Below are positions 28,139 through 36,517 of a DNA stretch of 64,000 nucleotides, one piece after another. Made by a program: the position numbers and the translations under genes. Source of the DNA: an uncultured Sphingomonadaceae bacterium (GTDB lineage Bacteria > Pseudomonadota > Alphaproteobacteria > Sphingomonadales > Sphingomonadaceae); the NCBI GenBank assembly GCA_947495985.1, contig CANMBD010000003.1, forward strand, positions 1-64,000, written 5' to 3'. The notes below the pieces were generated by a model. That model ran no database searches. It saw nothing but the letters and a program-made list of their open reading frames with translations, and was not told the DNA's origin. Within the stretch, counting starts at the first letter, position 1. The number at the start of each line of letters is the position of its first letter.

Positions 28139-29299
28139 TTAGAAATAACTGAGCCATGGCTTGTTTCGCTTTTCCCGATGCTTGTAGGCAGCAAAGACGT
28201 TTGCGATCGGGTAGTGCACCGCGACGAGCAGGAACATACCAACCCAGATCCACAGAACGCTGTCCAGACCATAGCGCTCGCTTTGCGTTGCGCCGAATAT
28301 GGCGTAGAGAACCCAATAGGCCGCCAGCAAAACATAGAGATGCAGGACATAGATGAACATCGGAATGGATCCGAATGTCTGCATCAGGTCCAGTAACCAG
28401 TTTTGCTTTTTCACCATCTCAAGCCAGGCGAGCATCAGCAGGCTTAGGCCCAGCGTGAGCAATATGTAGTCAAGCGACGGCGGATATTTGGTGAAGTTGA
28501 TAAAGGACATCACCGTTTCAATCCCTGTCTCTTGCACCGTCCAGGGGAGCGTCTCGCCATAAATATTGAACCCGCGCAGGACCAACAAGACGGCAAGGCA
28601 TGATGCGCCAAGGCCGATGAGCCATTGCCGCCGCGTCACGACAGACATGGACTTTGCGAAGAGCGGACCGGCAAAATAGCCCAAAAGAATGACACCAAAC
28701 CAGGGCAGGCTGGGATAAGACAAGCTTATCGTCAGAGGGCCGATCTTCCCCAGTTCGCCGCCATCGTGAAGAATGGCCCATGGGATATATCCCAACTCAC
28801 CGGGCTCGAAGTTGATCGGCACCAGAATATTGTGGCCTAGCACGATGAGGAATCCCAAGGCACCGATGACCCAGTAATTCAATCGGCTGGCGAGGGATAG
28901 CGCAACCATGCAAAGCCCAATCGCCCAAAGCACTTGCAGAAAAAGAAAATTTGGGAAGCTGTCTACCCAGACAAGGTAGTAAAGCACTATTTCGATCGCA
29001 ATAATGACCAGACCTCGCTTGAACAGGAACATGGACGGCGACCGATATTCTCCTTCCCGCGGATGGGCGTAAAGCCACGCGGACATGCCGGCGAGAAAAA
29101 TGAAAACCGGCGCGCACAAATGCGTGAGCATGCGCGTGAAGAACAGGTCCGGCTCTATGGTGTCAGCGATAGGGTCGCCTGTGCGGACATGCATGAAAAA
29201 CCGCTCGCGCACATGATCGAGCATCATCAGGATGATAACGAGGCCCCGCATGATATCGATAGAGGCAATGCGTGATGCTGGCATGTTTTCGTTGGTCAT
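28139..29299 (-). CDS. DUF1624/heparan-alpha-glucosaminide N-acetyltransferase-like membrane protein
   Basis: About 386 residues and roughly ten TM segments. It starts with the family motif RIASIDIMRGLVIILMMLDHVRERFF, whose D-x-x-R-G and D-H residues are the usual signature of DUF1624/acyltransferase-type proteins. PSLPWFGVILLGYFAGPLF in the middle is also typical. Family members may move acetyl groups across the membrane. Here it lies between a TonB receptor and an ABC system, and its role is unclear. ATG at 29299 is preferred to TTG at 29308. Confidence 0.82.
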   Translation of the reverse strand: MTNENMPASRIASIDIMRGLVIILMMLDHVRERFFMHVRTGDPIADTIEPDLFFTRMLTHLCAPVFIFLAGMSAWLYAHPREGEYRSPSMFLFKRGLVIIAIEIVLYYLVWVDSFPNFLFLQVLWAIGLCMVALSLASRLNYWVIGALGFLIVLGHNILVPINFEPGELGYIPWAILHDGGELGKIGPLTISLSYPSLPWFGVILLGYFAGPLFAKSMSVVTRRQWLIGLGASCLAVLLVLRGFNIYGETLPWTVQETGIETVMSFINFTKYPPSLDYILLTLGLSLLMLAWLEMVKKQNWLLDLMQTFGSIPMFIYVLHLYVLLAAYWVLYAIFGATQSERYGLDSVLWIWVGMFLLVAVHYPIANVFAAYKHREKRNKPWLSYF

Positions 29300-29338
29300 G
29301 GCTCTCAATACTAAACGACTCTCGTCTGATCCTCCGGG

Positions 29339-31525
29339 CTAAAATGAATAGGATGCCGTGAAACGGAACCGGCGCGGTGCGCCCGGTTGGACCCAAACAT
29401 CGGCAAAGGAATTGGTGTAGAACGTCTCATTGAACAGGTTATCGACATCGAAACGAAGCGCGAGACCCTCGACAGGCTCCACTTCCCCGAACAGGCGCAC
29501 GGTTGTGTAGTCAGGCAAGAAGAAATCAAAACCTGTCCAGCCAAGCCGTTCACCGACATGCAGCACACCGCCGCCCAATTGTGCTGGGATGTCGGCTATG
29601 TTGAAGGACTGACTGACCAGAAGGCTCAGCTGATGGTCGGGCGAGTTGATCAGCGGGTCGCCATCTTCGATCAGCGCGCCAAAGTCCGCATCGGGGTTGC
29701 TATTGGTGAACTCCGCGTCGGTATAGGCATAGGAGAACCAGATGCTTAGACCACCGTCAAACGCCAGATTCGCATCGAGCTCAATGCCGCGGCTGCGTGC
29801 CTCACCGGCCGGGATAGAGAAGAATCCCGCCGCAACTGCCTCCGGCCGATCATCATTCACCAGAATATTGCTTTGATCTACCTGAAAGGCGGTGAGCGTG
29901 ACAGCGCCATTAACCCCGTCGAAATAGGTTCCTAGATCCGCCTTAATCCCGATCTCGGCAGATTCGGTGATGTTCGGATCGAACTGGTTGCCCAGGAAGT
30001 CGGAGCCGGTTTGTTGGCGGAAGCCTTCGCCATACGAAGCGTAGATGCTGAGCCCGTCATCAACCTGGTACACTGCCCCGACCTGCGGAGAAAAACGGGT
30101 ATCCGAGGTCGTTGTGGTAGTCGCCGGTGTGGCGCGCAGATTGGTCAGGTCTTGTTTGAAATCATCAAACCGCCCACCCAAACGGATTTGCAGACGATCG
30201 GTGATATCAATCTGATCCTGGAAGTAGAAACCGAACCCTTTGAGCACCTCTTCACGATCGGTGTTCGGTCCCGGCACAGGTTGTGGGAACTGTCCATAGA
30301 CCGGGTTAAACACGTCCAGGAACAGATATTCGGCAGGGTCCAGCGTGCTGATGCCGGTGCCTGTAGGGAAAAACCCGGGTCGAAAGCGCTGGATAAAAAG
30401 GCTGTTGTCGAAACGGTCGTAATCCGCACCGACCAATATCCGGTGGCGCAGGGAACCGGTGTTAAATTCGCCCGCGATCTCGGCACGAAGGACAAGATAT
30501 TCGGAATCGAAATCGCGAAAACGGAAGAACCGGGAAAGGGTACGTCCGTCCTCGAACAAAGTCTGACGACCCTCGAAATTCGTTTCTGATGCGTTGCCGA
30601 CCAGCGAGGTTTCCCGGAAACCAATACCCGTAAGCATGCTCCAATTGTCCGAGAAATCGTGCTGGATTTCGAATTGATGGCCAAGAACTTCCGTCTCGAT
30701 TGGTCCGTCGCCGGGTTCGCCCACAAATGTCCGGCGAGGAGTAAAACCAAATTCTTCTGTAAAAGCGACACCGCGATCGAACGGGATATCTTGCCGTGTA
30801 TATTCTAGCTCATAGGTCGCGCGGGTATCCTCGCCAATCTTCCAGGTTAGAGAAGGATAAAGGCCAAATCTCTCCGTTTCGACCGTTTTGCGAAAGCTTT
30901 CGGCATCTTCAAAAAACCCCACCAGACGGATTCCCAGTTGGTCATTCGAACCAAGCGTTGTCTGGACATCGCCTTCAATACGATATTGCTCCCAGCTTCC
31001 GATTGTACCGCGGATATAACCCGTGGTCGCAAATTCAGGGCGCTTGGTGACTATGTTGACCGTGCCCCCCGGCTCACCTCGTCCAAAAAGGGCTGAGCGG
31101 GGTCCCTTGAGGACTTCAACGGACTCTATGCCGGCTATATCGCGAGGACCACCAAAGCCGCGCCCGGCATTGAAGCCGTTGACGAGAAAGCCGCTCGGTA
31201 GATTGATGTCACCGGAAAAACCTCGGACCGAAAACGCATTCCACAGTCCGCCAAAATTATTTTGCCGGGCGACTGAAGCAGACAGATCCAGCGCACTCAC
31301 CAGATCCTCCGCACCGAAGTCAACAAGCGTTTCATTGTCGATAATTTGATCAGCCTGCGGCGTTTCAAGCACTTCAAAATCCCCGCGATAGGCCTGCCGA
31401 AGCCCGGTCACAACAATTGGGGAGGAATCCTCTACGCCGCTTTCGTTATTGCCTTGTGCATGGGACGGCGTGGTCATGGCCAAGGTTAGTGCCATTGCCG
31501 AAGCCGAAATTTTCAAAATTGTCAT
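29339..31525 (-). CDS. TonB-dependent siderophore-type receptor
   Basis: 728 residues. A signal peptide (MTILKISASAMALTLAMTTPSHA) is followed by the TonB box region SPIVVTG, then the plug domain with QIIDNETLVDFGAEDLVSAL and the conserved VLKGPRSALFGRGEPGGTVNIVTK (about 135-160). A 22-strand barrel ends in FRFTASYSF with a C-terminal Phe. The ATG at 31525 with GGGGA upstream fits the signal peptide; longer in-frame extensions do not. The ligand is probably a metallophore. It follows the MerC-like gene by 26 nt. Confidence 0.92.
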   Translation of the reverse strand: MTILKISASAMALTLAMTTPSHAQGNNESGVEDSSPIVVTGLRQAYRGDFEVLETPQADQIIDNETLVDFGAEDLVSALDLSASVARQNNFGGLWNAFSVRGFSGDINLPSGFLVNGFNAGRGFGGPRDIAGIESVEVLKGPRSALFGRGEPGGTVNIVTKRPEFATTGYIRGTIGSWEQYRIEGDVQTTLGSNDQLGIRLVGFFEDAESFRKTVETERFGLYPSLTWKIGEDTRATYELEYTRQDIPFDRGVAFTEEFGFTPRRTFVGEPGDGPIETEVLGHQFEIQHDFSDNWSMLTGIGFRETSLVGNASETNFEGRQTLFEDGRTLSRFFRFRDFDSEYLVLRAEIAGEFNTGSLRHRILVGADYDRFDNSLFIQRFRPGFFPTGTGISTLDPAEYLFLDVFNPVYGQFPQPVPGPNTDREEVLKGFGFYFQDQIDITDRLQIRLGGRFDDFKQDLTNLRATPATTTTTSDTRFSPQVGAVYQVDDGLSIYASYGEGFRQQTGSDFLGNQFDPNITESAEIGIKADLGTYFDGVNGAVTLTAFQVDQSNILVNDDRPEAVAAGFFSIPAGEARSRGIELDANLAFDGGLSIWFSYAYTDAEFTNSNPDADFGALIEDGDPLINSPDHQLSLLVSQSFNIADIPAQLGGGVLHVGERLGWTGFDFFLPDYTTVRLFGEVEPVEGLALRFDVDNLFNETFYTNSFADVWVQPGAPRRFRFTASYSF

Positions 31526-31551
31526 TACTAGAGTCCCCGTATGCATTATCA

Positions 31552-31914
31552 TTATTTGTAAATTCGGTAGATATGAGCAGAAGCCAAAAGCCCGCCCCCG
31601 ATGATGGTGGGTAGTGTCTCTGTGAAACCGAAATGCTCTGCAAAAAGCGCGCTGGTGATCAAAACAGCTCCAGACCCTGCTGGAACTAGAAACACCGGAA
31701 CACGCGCCGATGGCGAAGAAATCGCGACACTCATGGTGGTGAGAAGAGCAAGTGAAATCATTATCCAATGGAGCCATTCTGCCTGTGCAACCGTAGCCAA
31801 CACGGGAGATGATATCGCTATGACCGGCAAAACAACGCAATGCACAACACAAGCAACACTAAGCGCGATGGCCGCGCCATCTTTGTAGAAAGCAGACTGC
31901 ATTGAGAAATCCAT
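31552..31914 (-). CDS. MerC domain-containing inner-membrane protein
   Basis: 120 residues with four hydrophobic segments. The first carries SVACVVHCVVLPVIA, whose CxxxC pair followed by a Pro corresponds to the metal-binding cysteines of MerC-type proteins. In mercury operons MerC moves Hg(II); chromosomal homologues are often linked to zinc or other metal uptake. No mercury-resistance genes are present here. The ATG at 31914 directly abuts a palindrome and has no Shine-Dalgarno sequence, so the mRNA may be leaderless, or the ATG at 31902 may be used. Confidence 0.8.
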   Translation of the reverse strand: MDFSMQSAFYKDGAAIALSVACVVHCVVLPVIAISSPVLATVAQAEWLHWIMISLALLTTMSVAISSPSARVPVFLVPAGSGAVLITSALFAEHFGFTETLPTIIGGGLLASAHIYRIYK

Positions 31915-31933
31915 GTAATGTTATACCATTACA
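31914..31933. promoter_or_regulatory. Fur/Zur-family-like operator before merC-TonB receptor unit
   Basis: A 20-bp dyad with arms TGTAATG and CATTACA around TTATAC; 9 of 10 positions pair. It resembles the AT-rich GTTATA-centred operators of Zur/Fur family regulators in alphaproteobacteria. It overlaps the start of the MerC gene, where a repressor would block the promoter or initiation. Assignment to Zur is inference. Confidence 0.6.
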
Positions 31934-32082
31934 ATATTGAGTCGCGCTATCTGAGTCAACCAGGTTCTCATCTCAATCTCAGAAGAAATCCCAGAACGTG
32001 AGAGCTAGCTTATTTAATGCCCGCTTTCCCGTATCTGTTCAAAAACAAATCGACGGCTCTGTCGATGCGTCTGTTGTTGGTG

Positions 32083-32214
32083 GTTTCCGCTGACGAAAAA
32101 CTTGTGCCGGCGCTTGGCGTTGAATCTCGCTTAGTGAATCTGTCTTCTGCGGCCCAGGCTGCTGTCGATCTGGACGCGCTTCGGGGCAATCGCCTTTCAA
32201 AAGCTCGGGCTTAG
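32083..32214 (+). pseudogene. Fragment of a short-chain dehydrogenase gene
   Basis: In frame +, VPALGVESRLVNLSSAAQAA followed by VDLDALRGNRLSKARA resembles the central strand and catalytic-serine segment of retinol-dehydrogenase-like SDRs, which reads RVVNVSSAAQ...DFDAL...RLS...AYAQSK. A stop follows just where the Tyr-x3-Lys motif should come, and the Rossmann N terminus is missing. It appears to be a decayed remnant of about 45 residues in the 382-base gap between the MerC and methyltransferase genes. I see nothing else in that gap. Confidence 0.42.
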
Positions 32215-32315
32215 AAATCCGTTTGTTCAAAGGACTTTGACAAATAGTTTTGCCAGCTCAGTCGATATTGCTGGCAGTACCAATATTGAATATTTCTGTT
32301 ACTAGGTGAAGTCAA

Positions 32316-32897
32316 ATGCAGCTATTTTGGAAAACCCCTCTTCTTGGTGCGGCAATATTCGCTGTCTGGAAAATGGATGCTCAGAGAAAGTACCGGCTCA
32401 CAAAAAACTGGATAGAGGGTGGAGACCGTCTGCTGGAAATTGGTTCTGGCCCCGGCAGCGTTGTGCAGGTTTTTCGCGAACACGGACTGGACGTAACGGC
32501 ACTGGATATCGCGGACAATAGCATCACCGATGACCTGAAGCCCACAGTATATGATGGCGATATCATGCCATTCGCGGACCAGTCATTTGACACCGCGTTG
32601 CTCCTTACCGTGTTGCACCATATAGCTAACCCCGACAAAACCCTGCGGGAAGCCGCGCGCGTGTCAAAAAGGCTGGTCATTATGGAAGATGTCTATGACA
32701 CTCGATTTCAGGCCGCTTACACCAAGCTGACTGACAAGATTACCAACATGGAATTTATTGGTCATCCCCATAGCAACCGGTCACATGACGAATGGCTGGA
32801 AACTTTTGACCGGATGGGCTTCATCCTTCGCCACAGCGAAATCCACAGGTTGGCAAAATTCTATCAGCAGGCTGTCTATGTCGTTGACACAAAATGA
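32316..32897 (+). CDS. Class I SAM-dependent methyltransferase
   Basis: 193 residues. SAM motif I is LLEIGSGPGSVVQVF (about 39-53), motif II region DVTALDIADN, and post-motif DTALLLTVLHHIANPDKTLREAARV. An N-terminal hydrophobic stretch (LFWKTPLLGAAIFAVWKM) suggests membrane association. The ATG is preceded by AGGTGA. It is the first plus-strand gene of the arsenosugar-like region. Its substrate is unknown; it lacks the four-cysteine pattern of ArsM, so it should not methylate arsenic by that mechanism. Confidence 0.83.
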   Translation: MQLFWKTPLLGAAIFAVWKMDAQRKYRLTKNWIEGGDRLLEIGSGPGSVVQVFREHGLDVTALDIADNSITDDLKPTVYDGDIMPFADQSFDTALLLTVLHHIANPDKTLREAARVSKRLVIMEDVYDTRFQAAYTKLTDKITNMEFIGHPHSNRSHDEWLETFDRMGFILRHSEIHRLAKFYQQAVYVVDTK

Positions 32898-33019
32898 ATG
32901 AGCAAGGCGGGCATACTCGCATCTGATCATTTTTTGCTGCCGTGTAACGCTTGCCGGTTTTGGGACGAATATTGATCATACACTAGGGACAGACCAATAC
33001 TCATTCTGCAAGGTTCGAC

Positions 33020-33973
33020 ATGAAACATCGTTATATCGCCATATTGTCACTTCTGGCATCTGCACCCGTACAGGCGGCAGATTTTGACCATTCCAGCTGG
33101 GATGCTCTTTTGACCGACAATGTCGAGATGGTGCCCGATGGCAGTTCCTCAACCGTAAACTATGCGGAGTTTGAAGAGGATCGCGCTGCTCTGAAATCCT
33201 ATCTGGATGCGATGGCAAAAGTCAGCCGCGAGGAGTTTGATGACTGGTCGAAACCGGATCAGCTCGCGTTTTTGATCAATGCCTATAACGCCTGGACGGT
33301 TGAGCTAATTCTCACCCAATATCCCGATCTGGTGTCGATCAAGGAGCTGGGATCGTTGACCGAGTCACCGTGGCAAATGGCCTTCATTCCGCTTTTGGGC
33401 GAGACATTATCTCTGGATAATATCGAGCATGATATGATCCGCGGCAGCGGACTATATAATGACCCACGCATCCATTTTGGTGTGAATTGTGCAAGCATTG
33501 GTTGCCCGGCCTTGCTCAACGAGGCCTTTGTTGGAAACAAGCTGGAACAACAACTGGACATGATGACCAAGGGTTTTTTGAGCGACCGCAGCCGCAACCG
33601 GCTTGAGGACGGTAGCCTTGCAGTATCGAGTATCTTCAACTGGTATGGTGATGATTTCGAACAAGGTTGGCGTGGCGCCGAAACGCTGGACGAATTTTTC
33701 GCGCTCTATGCAGACAGCCTAGGCTTGTCCGCTGACGATATCGAAGCACTTGATAGCGGCGACATGGAAATTAAATTTCTGGAATATGACTGGCGGCTCA
33801 ATGACAGCAAAGGACCGGGAACTGCGGAAAATTCCAACTTCATCTCGCCCCTATGGCTCATAAGGTCAAACCCCGTTCTCGGCTTCGCAGCTGGCGGCGT
33901 TCTGTTGGTGCTAGTTGGCGGGATCATATTTTTCATCCGTCGTCGGCGGCGCACAAAAGCAGCTCAAGCTTAA
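33020..33973 (+). CDS. DUF547 domain-containing exported protein with C-terminal membrane anchor
   Basis: 317 residues. A signal peptide (HRYIAILSLLASAPVQA) is followed by the DUF547 domain, with DQLAFLINAYNAWTVELIL (about 82-100) and the cysteine motif HFGVNCASIGCPALL (about 152-166) typical of the family. The C terminus has a TM segment (VLGFAAGGVLLVLVGGIIFFI) followed by RRRRR, so the domain faces the periplasm. Function of DUF547 is unknown; the fold resembles papain-like peptidases. Its TAA overlaps the stop of the convergent GT fusion gene in a shared TTAA. Confidence 0.87.
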   Translation: MKHRYIAILSLLASAPVQAADFDHSSWDALLTDNVEMVPDGSSSTVNYAEFEEDRAALKSYLDAMAKVSREEFDDWSKPDQLAFLINAYNAWTVELILTQYPDLVSIKELGSLTESPWQMAFIPLLGETLSLDNIEHDMIRGSGLYNDPRIHFGVNCASIGCPALLNEAFVGNKLEQQLDMMTKGFLSDRSRNRLEDGSLAVSSIFNWYGDDFEQGWRGAETLDEFFALYADSLGLSADDIEALDSGDMEIKFLEYDWRLNDSKGPGTAENSNFISPLWLIRSNPVLGFAAGGVLLVLVGGIIFFIRRRRRTKAAQA

Positions 33974-35991
33974 CGGAAGAACGCTTCCCGTCCGATCACA
34001 TATAATATCTTGTTCCCTGCGAGCAGCACGCCGCGAACCGTACCGGATATTTTCGATATACCGACACGGCGGCGGTAATTGGCCGGGCGTTCGGTTATGC
34101 GCATATTCTGTTGTACAGCTTTTACCTGCATCTCAACGGTCCAGCCAAAATCCTTATCTGCCATATTCAGGCGGTCAAGAGCATCAGCACGAATGGCGCG
34201 AAATGGCCCGAGATCAGTCATTCTCGCACTCCAAATCAGCCAAACTAATCTGGTCGCAAGCCAATTGCCAAATTGTTGCGGGAAGGTCATGGCCCCGGTC
34301 TGTTTCTGCCCCAGGGCTCGTGATCCGATGACCAGGTCGGACGCGCCATCTGTCAGCGGTTTAATCAAGGCGGGCCCTTCCTCCGGTACATCTGCACCAT
34401 CACCGTCCATGAACAGAAATATATTCGTATCCGGTGGGGCGGCGGATATGCCCGCCAGACATGCAGCGCCATAGCCACGCTTCGGTTCGCGTACAATTAT
34501 CGCTCCGGCGGCCAAGGCCTGTTCGACTGTCCTGTCCGTAGAGCCATTATCGGCGACAATGATACAAGGTGGCTCAGACCAGTTTTGCGATGCAATATCG
34601 CGAACCACCTCTCCGATTGAATTTTCCTCGTTCAGCGCCGGGATGACAACCGCAACTTGGGGTTGCGCTATTGGTGTGCGCAAAACCTCTGCAGGATCGC
34701 CGGCTTTCTTTTCTCTTTGAAAACGCAGATAGTCCCAAAAAATAGCGGCCAGCAATATGATGATCTGAACTGTCCAGGCCATCCCATGCACCTCGAAATC
34801 TCTCAGCGCCGGGTTTTCAAGGTTAAGCCCTGTCAGATAGCTAAGAGGCAATGCGACTGCCGCCGCGAAAGGCCAGACCATCCGGCTTTTTGTCGCAAAC
34901 GGCAATATCCACAACAAATACCAGGCATTCACTGCCGGTGCGAACAGCAATATGGCACCGAAGATCATCGCTATCGGTGCGACCTCCAAGCTGCGCGTAC
35001 GCGCATGCAGAACCATGATGATGCCAATGCCGATCAATGCAGCGCTCAGCCTTGCTATTGATGAAGGCAGCAGGACATCAAGCAACGCAAAGCCCATGGG
35101 ATTATAGTACCAATCCGCCGCAAAAACCCCGGTTGAATCGAAACCGGCACCCTGTCCTTGAATCAGAAAAAGACCATAGATAAGCGCCAGTGTTGCGATA
35201 GCGGATGCCACGGCCCGCCACCCCATGCGCAAAAGCAGGGGCCAAAGAGCGAGCGCCACAATCTTGGCACCGGCCGCAAGTCCGAAGAACAGACCAGCCA
35301 ACAGCGGATAGTGCTTCGCCAATAACATGCCCGCGAGCAACAGCATCGCCATTATCCCATCGGGATGGATGTGAATGATTGTTTCTGCCAGTACCAGAGG
35401 ACACCAAGCATATAGCGCCGCCTTTTTAGGACTGGTCCATCGCAGCAGCAAAGCCACCAGAATCAGGTTGATTACCGCAAAAAATATCCGCAACCCCACC
35501 GGGTCTGTACCAGCGAACAGATAGGCAAGCGAGAATATGAATTGCAGGGTCGGGCCATAAATTGTCGGCAAATGAGGATTATTTACCCCGTCCAAGGTCA
35601 GTGCAAGGCCGTTGTCGGGAAGCGATTTTCCAAAAAATTCGGCAGGCGCGATGCCATAGGGGGAGCCTGATATTATCAGTCGCCAGCCATCCCAAATAAA
35701 CCGGAAATAATCGTCTTCAAAGGCCGCAAAGCCAAAAATCGCCACGATATGAAGGATCAGCGCAACGCCAAAAACCATTCTGGCCGTTAGTGCCGTTGAT
35801 CGCCAGATGCCAATAAATACGGTTAAGCTACCAAGGCTCAACAACGCAACATAGGGAAGGACCGCGCTGTCATCACTGTGCGACAACAACACAAGTCCAG
35901 TGGTAACGGCAATTGCCGCTACCACCGTCAATATTGTGGAAAAGCCGGTCACCACGCCGTTGGGACGGGCGACAGCTGATTGTCGAGTCAA
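33970..35991 (-). CDS. Fusion of GT-C type membrane mannosyltransferase-like domain and GT2 glycosyltransferase
   Basis: 673 residues. Residues 1-430 form a polytopic GT-C-like domain of about 11 TM segments; the first periplasmic loop contains the acidic FEDDYFRFIWDGWRLI, matching the catalytic loop position of such enzymes. Residues 445-673 are a soluble GT2 domain of the dolichyl-phosphate sugar type (VAVVIPALNEENSIGEVV, ADNGSTDRTVE, FLFMDGDGADVPEE). The GT2 half could make a polyprenyl-phosphate sugar that the GT-C half uses as donor. TTG start overlaps the preceding stop, so the two genes are coupled. Confidence 0.82.
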   Translation of the reverse strand: MTRQSAVARPNGVVTGFSTILTVVAAIAVTTGLVLLSHSDDSAVLPYVALLSLGSLTVFIGIWRSTALTARMVFGVALILHIVAIFGFAAFEDDYFRFIWDGWRLIISGSPYGIAPAEFFGKSLPDNGLALTLDGVNNPHLPTIYGPTLQFIFSLAYLFAGTDPVGLRIFFAVINLILVALLLRWTSPKKAALYAWCPLVLAETIIHIHPDGIMAMLLLAGMLLAKHYPLLAGLFFGLAAGAKIVALALWPLLLRMGWRAVASAIATLALIYGLFLIQGQGAGFDSTGVFAADWYYNPMGFALLDVLLPSSIARLSAALIGIGIIMVLHARTRSLEVAPIAMIFGAILLFAPAVNAWYLLWILPFATKSRMVWPFAAAVALPLSYLTGLNLENPALRDFEVHGMAWTVQIIILLAAIFWDYLRFQREKKAGDPAEVLRTPIAQPQVAVVIPALNEENSIGEVVRDIASQNWSEPPCIIVADNGSTDRTVEQALAAGAIIVREPKRGYGAACLAGISAAPPDTNIFLFMDGDGADVPEEGPALIKPLTDGASDLVIGSRALGQKQTGAMTFPQQFGNWLATRLVWLIWSARMTDLGPFRAIRADALDRLNMADKDFGWTVEMQVKAVQQNMRITERPANYRRRVGISKISGTVRGVLLAGNKILYVIGREAFFR

Positions 35992-36323
35992 GGCGCGATG
36001 CTATAGCGTTCCGACATATAGTAGAGCACGGCTTGTCGCTGCTTGGCCTTCAGGTCAAATTCGCCAGCTTTCACCCTGGCAGCAACTTCACGCGCCGTTT
36101 TACCATCGGTAAAGCCGCCCTTATACTCGCACTTCTTGCAAGTAATTCGCTTTTTGAAAGCTCTTTTGCCCTTACTATACGCTGCAGCGCGGGGATCACG
36201 TGGTTGAGACGCTCCAAAACCGCCTCCACTATAACCACCACCGCCGCCACCACCGCCTGACGCCAACACCGGTGCCGCGATCATCGCAGATAGTGCTGCT
36301 ACAGATAAGCTCAGCATTTTCAT
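35988..36323 (-). CDS. Small exported glycine-rich CxxC protein
   Basis: 111 residues, not a family I recognise. A signal peptide (MKMLSLSVAALSAMIAAPVLA) is followed by a Gly-rich linker of eight consecutive glycines, then a Lys-rich domain with ITCKKCEYKGGFTDGKTARE and a C-terminal FDLKAKQRQAVLYYMSERY. The single CxxC lacks a heme-binding His and could bind a metal or act in redox. Strong TTAGGAG precedes the ATG. It overlaps the GT fusion by 4 nt. Confidence 0.75.
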   Translation of the reverse strand: MKMLSLSVAALSAMIAAPVLASGGGGGGGGYSGGGFGASQPRDPRAAAYSKGKRAFKKRITCKKCEYKGGFTDGKTAREVAARVKAGEFDLKAKQRQAVLYYMSERYSIAP

Positions 36324-36392
36324 ATCATACTCCTAAATTTTTTGGTCCGGGTTTTAAACCCTCATTACGATTTCGGAGAAACATAGCCTTTT

Positions 36393-36430
36393 GTTACAGG
36401 TCGGTTTGAAAATACTGCAATTTATGTAAC
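36393..36430. promoter_or_regulatory. GTTACA ... ATGTAAC inverted motif before the TIGR04282-type gene
   Basis: GTTACA (36393-36398) and ATGTAAC (36424-36430) face each other across 25 bases in the divergent region between the CxxC protein and the TIGR04282-type gene. The right half is followed by GAAATAGCC, close to the GAATGGCC after the same motif at 40044. Confidence 0.45.
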
Positions 36431-36517
36431 GAAATAGCCGTCTCAATCGAACCATGTGCTACTCAGCTGCTATCATAAGGACTATCAAAGCATGCTTTTT
36501 TTGGCCGGAACCGGCTC

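Noticed and set aside
31552..31914. Part of a mercury-resistance (mer) operon
   Set aside because: No merR, merA, merT or merP is nearby; linkage is to a TonB receptor and ABC genes.
32316..32897. Second arsenite methyltransferase
   Set aside because: The protein has none of the four conserved ArsM cysteines in the right positions.
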